Assembly (NCBI GenBank): GCA_031291905.1 | Contig: JARLIC010000042.1 | Coordinates: forward strand, 1-9,123 | DNA length: 9,123 nt | From: Minisyncoccota bacterium | GTDB lineage: Bacteria > Patescibacteriota > Minisyncoccia > UBA6257 > 2-01-FULL-56-20 | Direction: 5' to 3' | Part shown: in pieces, positions 6,298 to 9,123 of the stretch | Position numbering within the stretch: the first letter of the stretch is position 1 | Layout of the letters: each line of letters begins with the position of its first letter | The notes under the pieces: model-generated | What the model was told of the DNA's origin: nothing | The model's input: the letters and a program-made list of their open reading frames with translations, nothing else | The model's database searches: none | Translations under genes and position numbers: made by a program

Positions 6298-7207
6298 CGA
6301 ACCGGACGTAGATCCCCGAAGGAACGGCGCGGCCGGACGCCTTTTCCCCGATCTGCAGCTCTCCAAACTCGCCTGCGATCTTCTTTGCGCCCGCAATCTC
6401 CGGGAACGAACTTTCAACGGATTGAAGGAGTGACTGCGGTGCGTAACCTGCGGCGTAGCCGTTCAACAAGAAGAATGAACCCGGCTTTTGTGCAAGCAAT
6501 TTTTTTACCGTATCGAGTAATTTGCAAATATCATCTTCGATCTTCCATACCTCGCCGTCGGGTCCGCGGCCGAAGGCCGGGGGATCAAGGATAATGCCGT
6601 CGTATACGGAGCCGCGACGAGCCTCGCGCTCGACGAACTTCAACGCGTCGTCGGTGATGTAGCGGATGCTGTCGGGCGGGACGTCCGAAAGCGCGGCATT
6701 TTCCTTTGCCCATGCATTGCTCTGTTTCGATGCATCGCACTGCGTGACGCGTGCGCCGTGCTTCGCGGCAACGATGCTTGCGATGCCGGTGTAACCGAAA
6801 AGATTCAGCACATCGGGTCTTCCTTTATCCTTCCTTCCTTCCTCTCCTTCTTCCCTTCTTCCCAGCGCGTCCACGCGCTCCGCGATCCACTCCCAGTTCG
6901 GCGCCTGTTCGGGGAATATGCCGATATGTTTGAAAGAGGTGAGCCGCAAGGTGCAGCGCGCGTCGTCGTTCCATGAAATGTCCCATTTTTCGGGCGCGCC
7001 TTTGCCGCGCCACGAGCCCTTGCCGCCGTCGAAACGGAACTCCATCTTTGCCTGTTTCCAGAGTTCCGGATGGGCGGGCCGCCATATCGCCTGCGTTTCC
7101 GGGCGTATCAGAACGACCGCGCCGAAGCGTTCGAGTTTCTTGTTGTCGCCCGAGTCGAGCAGTTCGTAATCGCGCCACGGCGCGGCGGTGAGGTCGAGGT
7201 TCTTCAT
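6290..7207 (-). CDS. Class I SAM-dependent methyltransferase, RlmI/RlmK-like (COG1092)
   Basis: A 305-residue Rossmann-fold methyltransferase of the 23S rRNA (cytosine/guanine) methyltransferase type. The SAM-binding motif I is NLFGYTGIAS (135-144), followed by the acidic strand end CDASKQSNAWAKEN (157-170). TDDALKFV (185-192) precedes the catalytic motif IV ILDPPAFGRG (206-215). E. coli RlmI has about 396 residues with an N-terminal PUA domain. That domain is absent here, and residues 1-110 instead hold a compact beta-rich region typical of the shorter COG1092 proteins. The precise rRNA target is therefore unknown. A charged stretch at 116-130 (GRREEGEEGRKDKGR) is encoded by a polypurine tract. 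Its ATG overlaps the rlmB stop codon by 4 nt (ATGA), indicating translational coupling in one operon. Confidence 0.9.
   Translation of the reverse strand: MKNLDLTAAPWRDYELLDSGDNKKLERFGAVVLIRPETQAIWRPAHPELWKQAKMEFRFDGGKGSWRGKGAPEKWDISWNDDARCTLRLTSFKHIGIFPEQAPNWEWIAERVDALGRREEGEEGRKDKGRPDVLNLFGYTGIASIVAAKHGARVTQCDASKQSNAWAKENAALSDVPPDSIRYITDDALKFVEREARRGSVYDGIILDPPAFGRGPDGEVWKIEDDICKLLDTVKKLLAQKPGSFFLLNGYAAGYAPQSLLQSVESSFPEIAGAKKIAGEFGELQIGEKASGRAVPSGIYVRFVL
6818..6863. repeat. Polypyrimidine tract with (TCCT)4 in methyltransferase gene
   Basis: On the plus strand 6828-6863 is 36 nt of uninterrupted C and T, extended to 6818 with a single A at 6827. It includes four exact TCCT units at 6828-6843 (AGGA on the coding strand). 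It encodes the Glu/Gly/Arg/Lys-rich stretch just before SAM motif I. Gain or loss of one 4-nt unit would shift the frame. Confidence 0.9.
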
Positions 7208-7998
7208 GATGTTTTACTTGGCGGATGTTTCACGCTCCATTGATAGAGCACCACCGCGGCGCTCACGGAGGCATTCAATGATTCCGCGCGTTCATCCATC
7301 GGGATGCGGAGCTTCACATCGCAGCGTTCGAGCGTCTTCTGGCGGATGCCGGCGCCTTCGTTGCCGACGATGAAAAGCGACGGTGCGTCGAATTTCTCCT
7401 CGACCACATTGCGCGAACCGTCCATCACGAGCCCGTAGGTGCGGAATCCTTCCTTCACGAGCGCATCGACGGCCTGGTTCACGTTGCCGATCGCGACGAG
7501 GGGAATGCGGAACGCCATGCCGGCCGAGGTCTTCACCACCGTACCGGTGATCGGCGCCTGGTTATGGGAGGGGATCAAAACGCCCGCGGCGCCGAATGCG
7601 GCCGCCGAGCGGATGATGGCGCCCACATTGTGCGGGTCGGTGAGCTCGTCGAGCAGCACGAGCATGGTGCGTTCGTCGGGCCTGAGCGTCTCCATGAAAG
7701 TGCGGAACTCCACCATGAGGGCGCCCGGATCGGCGATGGCGATCACGCCCTGGTGCGCCGTTTCGCTGCCCACCATATGGTCGATCTCGCGCGTCTTCAA
7801 AAGCGCCGCCTCAAGCTGGCGCTTCTTGATGAGTTGGCGCAGTTCGGGTTCGCTCGCACTCACCTCGGCGGACAGGAAGACCTTCTTGATGGCGTGGGGC
7901 GCGTTCGTGAGCGCCTCCATGAGGGCGTGCTTGCCGTAGATGTAGATCTTCTCGCTCCGCACCGATTTGGGCCGCTGGTTGAATCCTCCGTGTCTCAT
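7204..7998 (-). CDS. rlmB: RlmB/TrmH (SpoU) family rRNA 2'-O-methyltransferase
   Basis: A 264-residue SPOUT-fold enzyme that transfers a methyl group from SAM to a ribose 2'-OH; RlmB methylates G2251 of 23S rRNA. An N-terminal substrate-binding domain starts at IYIYGKHALMEAL (18-30). The SpoU motifs follow: motif 1 LTDPHNVGAIIRSA (119-132, with N124 and R130), motif 2 IVGNEGAGI (210-218) and motif 3 IPMDERAESLNASVS (232-246) in the trefoil knot. This layout fits RlmB rather than the tRNA enzyme TrmH, but specificity is inferred. The frame stays open far upstream, to 8424. I chose 7998 because homology begins shortly after it and the extension would overlap the cfa gene. No Shine-Dalgarno site precedes this ATG; the in-frame ATG at 8016 is a possible alternative. 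It is the first gene of a minus-strand run with the methyltransferase and htrA. Confidence 0.9.
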   Translation of the reverse strand: MRHGGFNQRPKSVRSEKIYIYGKHALMEALTNAPHAIKKVFLSAEVSASEPELRQLIKKRQLEAALLKTREIDHMVGSETAHQGVIAIADPGALMVEFRTFMETLRPDERTMLVLLDELTDPHNVGAIIRSAAAFGAAGVLIPSHNQAPITGTVVKTSAGMAFRIPLVAIGNVNQAVDALVKEGFRTYGLVMDGSRNVVEEKFDAPSLFIVGNEGAGIRQKTLERCDVKLRIPMDERAESLNASVSAAVVLYQWSVKHPPSKTS

Positions 7999-8076
7999 GT
8001 TGGTTATTGGTATCATTCTGCGCCAAAACGGCATTCCCCGCAAATCCGGTCGAACATGATTACCTCGACGCCATAA

Positions 8077-8105
8077 TTGACACACTTCTGTTTTGGGGGT
8101 AAAAA
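8077..8105 (+). promoter_or_regulatory. Possible sigma70 promoter for cfa
   Basis: A consensus TTGACA lies at 8077-8082, with a weaker TAAAAA (4 of 6) at 8100-8105 after 17 nt. The start point would be near 8112, leaving a leader of about 40 nt to the ATG at 8153. That leader contains GAGAGGGG at 8137-8144 as a ribosome site. The region 7999-8152 is the divergent gap between rlmB and cfa; I see no convincing rlmB promoter in it. Confidence 0.42.
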
Positions 8106-8152
8106 ACGGAGGAAGGACAGATTTGCACCTTGAAAAGAGAGGGGAATCGATC

Positions 8153-9123
8153 ATGTTCCGTATTCTGCTTGAACGGATCCTGGAATCGGCCGACCTTCGT
8201 ATTGACGGCGATCGGCCTTGTGACATGCATGTGCATGACGAGCGCGCTTTCAAAGAGATCATCCTGAGGGGCTCGCTTGGCTTTGGTGAATCGTATATGC
8301 GGGGATGGTGGGATTGCGACGACCTGGAGGTCTTCTTCAAACGTCTGCTTTCCGCCCGCCTGGACCGTTTCGGAAAATTCAGTCCCGTGTCCGCGGGGAG
8401 ATATCTCCGCGACCACTTCACCAACCCGGCATCGCGGAAGCGCGCATTCGAGACCGGCAGGGCGCACTATGACCTTGGCAACGACTTCTTCGCCAAAATG
8501 CTCGGCGCGAGCATGATGTACACATGCGCCTATGTCCCGTCCGCCAACCGCACGCTTGATGGCGCCCAGATCGGAAAGCTCGACATGGTATGCCGGAAGC
8601 TCAAACTCCATCCGGGCCAGCGGGTACTCGATATCGGCTGCGGGTTCGGGAGTCTCGCGAAGTTCGCCGCGGAGCACTATGGCGTTTCCGTGACGGGCAT
8701 CACCGTATCGAAGGAACAGGCGGAGTTCGCGCGGGAGCTTTGCCGGGATCTGCCGGTGGAGATCAAGGTGGAGGACTACCGGGATTGCGAAGGGTCATTC
8801 GACCGGATCGTCTCTCTCGGGATGTTCGAACACGTGGAACCGAAGCACTACGGCGATTACTTCGCGTGCATCGAACGCTGCCTTGCTCCGGGCGGAATAT
8901 TCCTCCTTCATACCATCGGGAAGGAGGAAAACGACATATCGTCCGACCCGTTTATCCGGAAGTACGTCTTTCCGCAGGGAATGATCCCCGGAAGAAAAAG
9001 GTTGCGCGAGGCGATCGAGGCGCGGTTCCGCATCGTCGACTGGCACGGCTTCGGGCCCTGGCGTTATGCATGGACCCTGCGGGAATGGCATAGGAACTTT
9101 TCCGAAGCCTGGCCGGAGCTCAG
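8153..9123 (+). CDS. cfa: Cyclopropane-fatty-acyl-phospholipid synthase, 3'-truncated
   Basis: The first 323 residues of an enzyme of about 380 that runs off the right edge. It transfers a methylene from SAM to cis double bonds of phospholipid acyl chains, making cyclopropane fatty acids at the membrane surface. It closely follows E. coli Cfa along its length: RGSLGFGESYMRGWWDCDDLEVFF (39-62), HYDLGNDFF (105-113), SAM motif I VLDIGCGFGSLAKFA (158-172), VSLGMFEHVEPKHY (220-233) and LLHTIG (251-256). The bicarbonate and active-site residues appear kept: C125 (YTCAY), E226, H253 and Y305. The ATG at 8153 has GAGAGGGG 8 nt upstream. A TTG at 8123 with GGAGGAAGGA just before it would add 10 residues and is a real alternative, since E. 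coli Cfa also has a longer N-terminus. The gene is divergent from rlmB. Confidence 0.95.
   Translation, partial: MFRILLERILESADLRIDGDRPCDMHVHDERAFKEIILRGSLGFGESYMRGWWDCDDLEVFFKRLLSARLDRFGKFSPVSAGRYLRDHFTNPASRKRAFETGRAHYDLGNDFFAKMLGASMMYTCAYVPSANRTLDGAQIGKLDMVCRKLKLHPGQRVLDIGCGFGSLAKFAAEHYGVSVTGITVSKEQAEFARELCRDLPVEIKVEDYRDCEGSFDRIVSLGMFEHVEPKHYGDYFACIERCLAPGGIFLLHTIGKEENDISSDPFIRKYVFPQGMIPGRKRLREAIEARFRIVDWHGFGPWRYAWTLREWHRNFSEAWPEL

Noticed and set aside
5677..6594. 305-codon plus-strand open frame antisense to htrA and the methyltransferase gene
   Set aside because: The opposite strand carries a complete catalytic triad, PDZ and SAM motifs; the antisense product is Arg/Ser-rich with no family likeness, as expected of a shadow frame in GC-rich DNA.
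7564..8076. 170-codon plus-strand frame antisense to rlmB
   Set aside because: Low-complexity His/Arg/Glu-rich translation opposite conserved SpoU motifs.
8085..8116. Imperfect hairpin around the T-run and A-run upstream of cfa as an attenuator
   Set aside because: The pairing is broken by several mismatches and it overlaps the predicted promoter, so it would not be transcribed as a unit.
7999..8424. N-terminal extension of rlmB back to 8424
   Set aside because: It would overlap the divergent cfa gene by about 270 nt and its translation is Arg/Ser-rich without similarity to the SpoU family.

Overview
This 9.1 kb stretch is GC-rich bacterial chromosome with dense, mostly housekeeping genes, standard stop codons (TGA terminates tatD, the lamin-tail-like gene and rlmB) and no RNA genes or intact mobile element. 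Several features point to a Patescibacteria (CPR) genome, probably of the Parcubacteria group: a HtrA-type protease with no signal peptide, a TatD with an extra segment before its metal-binding Glu, a short surface protein with a lamin-tail-like, Cys-rich tail, and an A-rich degenerate repeat of the kind I remember from such genomes. This assignment is inference from gene style, not from a marker phylogeny.

Layout. The left edge carries the 5' end of a HAD-family phosphatase gene on the minus strand. Divergent from it is a plus-strand run: tatD (140-1042), leuS (1078-4020) and an anchored, secreted lamin-tail-like protein (4038-5009). Next comes a 219-nt gap between convergent genes. It holds a large inverted-repeat element with perfect 35-bp arms (5005-5039 and 5159-5193) around nested smaller hairpins. 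The minus-strand run then reads right to left: rlmB-like 2'-O-methyltransferase (7998 to 7204), a COG1092-like methyltransferase coupled by a 4-nt ATGA overlap (7207 to 6290), and htrA (6281 to 5229). Divergent from rlmB, and cut by the right edge, is a cyclopropane-fatty-acyl-phospholipid synthase gene (from 8153).

The most notable finding is that leuS encodes a 980-residue enzyme, well over the usual 800-880. An apparently intact Nudix hydrolase domain, with a full GX5EX7REUXEEXGU box, is inserted in its CP1 editing domain. A second, smaller in-frame insertion near the start of the same domain is made of A-rich repeat-like DNA.

The second theme is promoter architecture. tatD, leuS and htrA each have a good sigma70-type promoter whose -10 box ends only 7-13 nt before the start codon. 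This implies leaderless or nearly leaderless mRNAs, and none of the three has a well-placed Shine-Dalgarno site. For leuS and htrA the promoter hexamers incorporate the stop codon of the gene upstream. How the genes work together: the window mixes translation (leuS, two probable rRNA methyltransferases), quality control (htrA, tatD) and envelope functions (surface protein, lipid cyclopropanation). It does not form one pathway.
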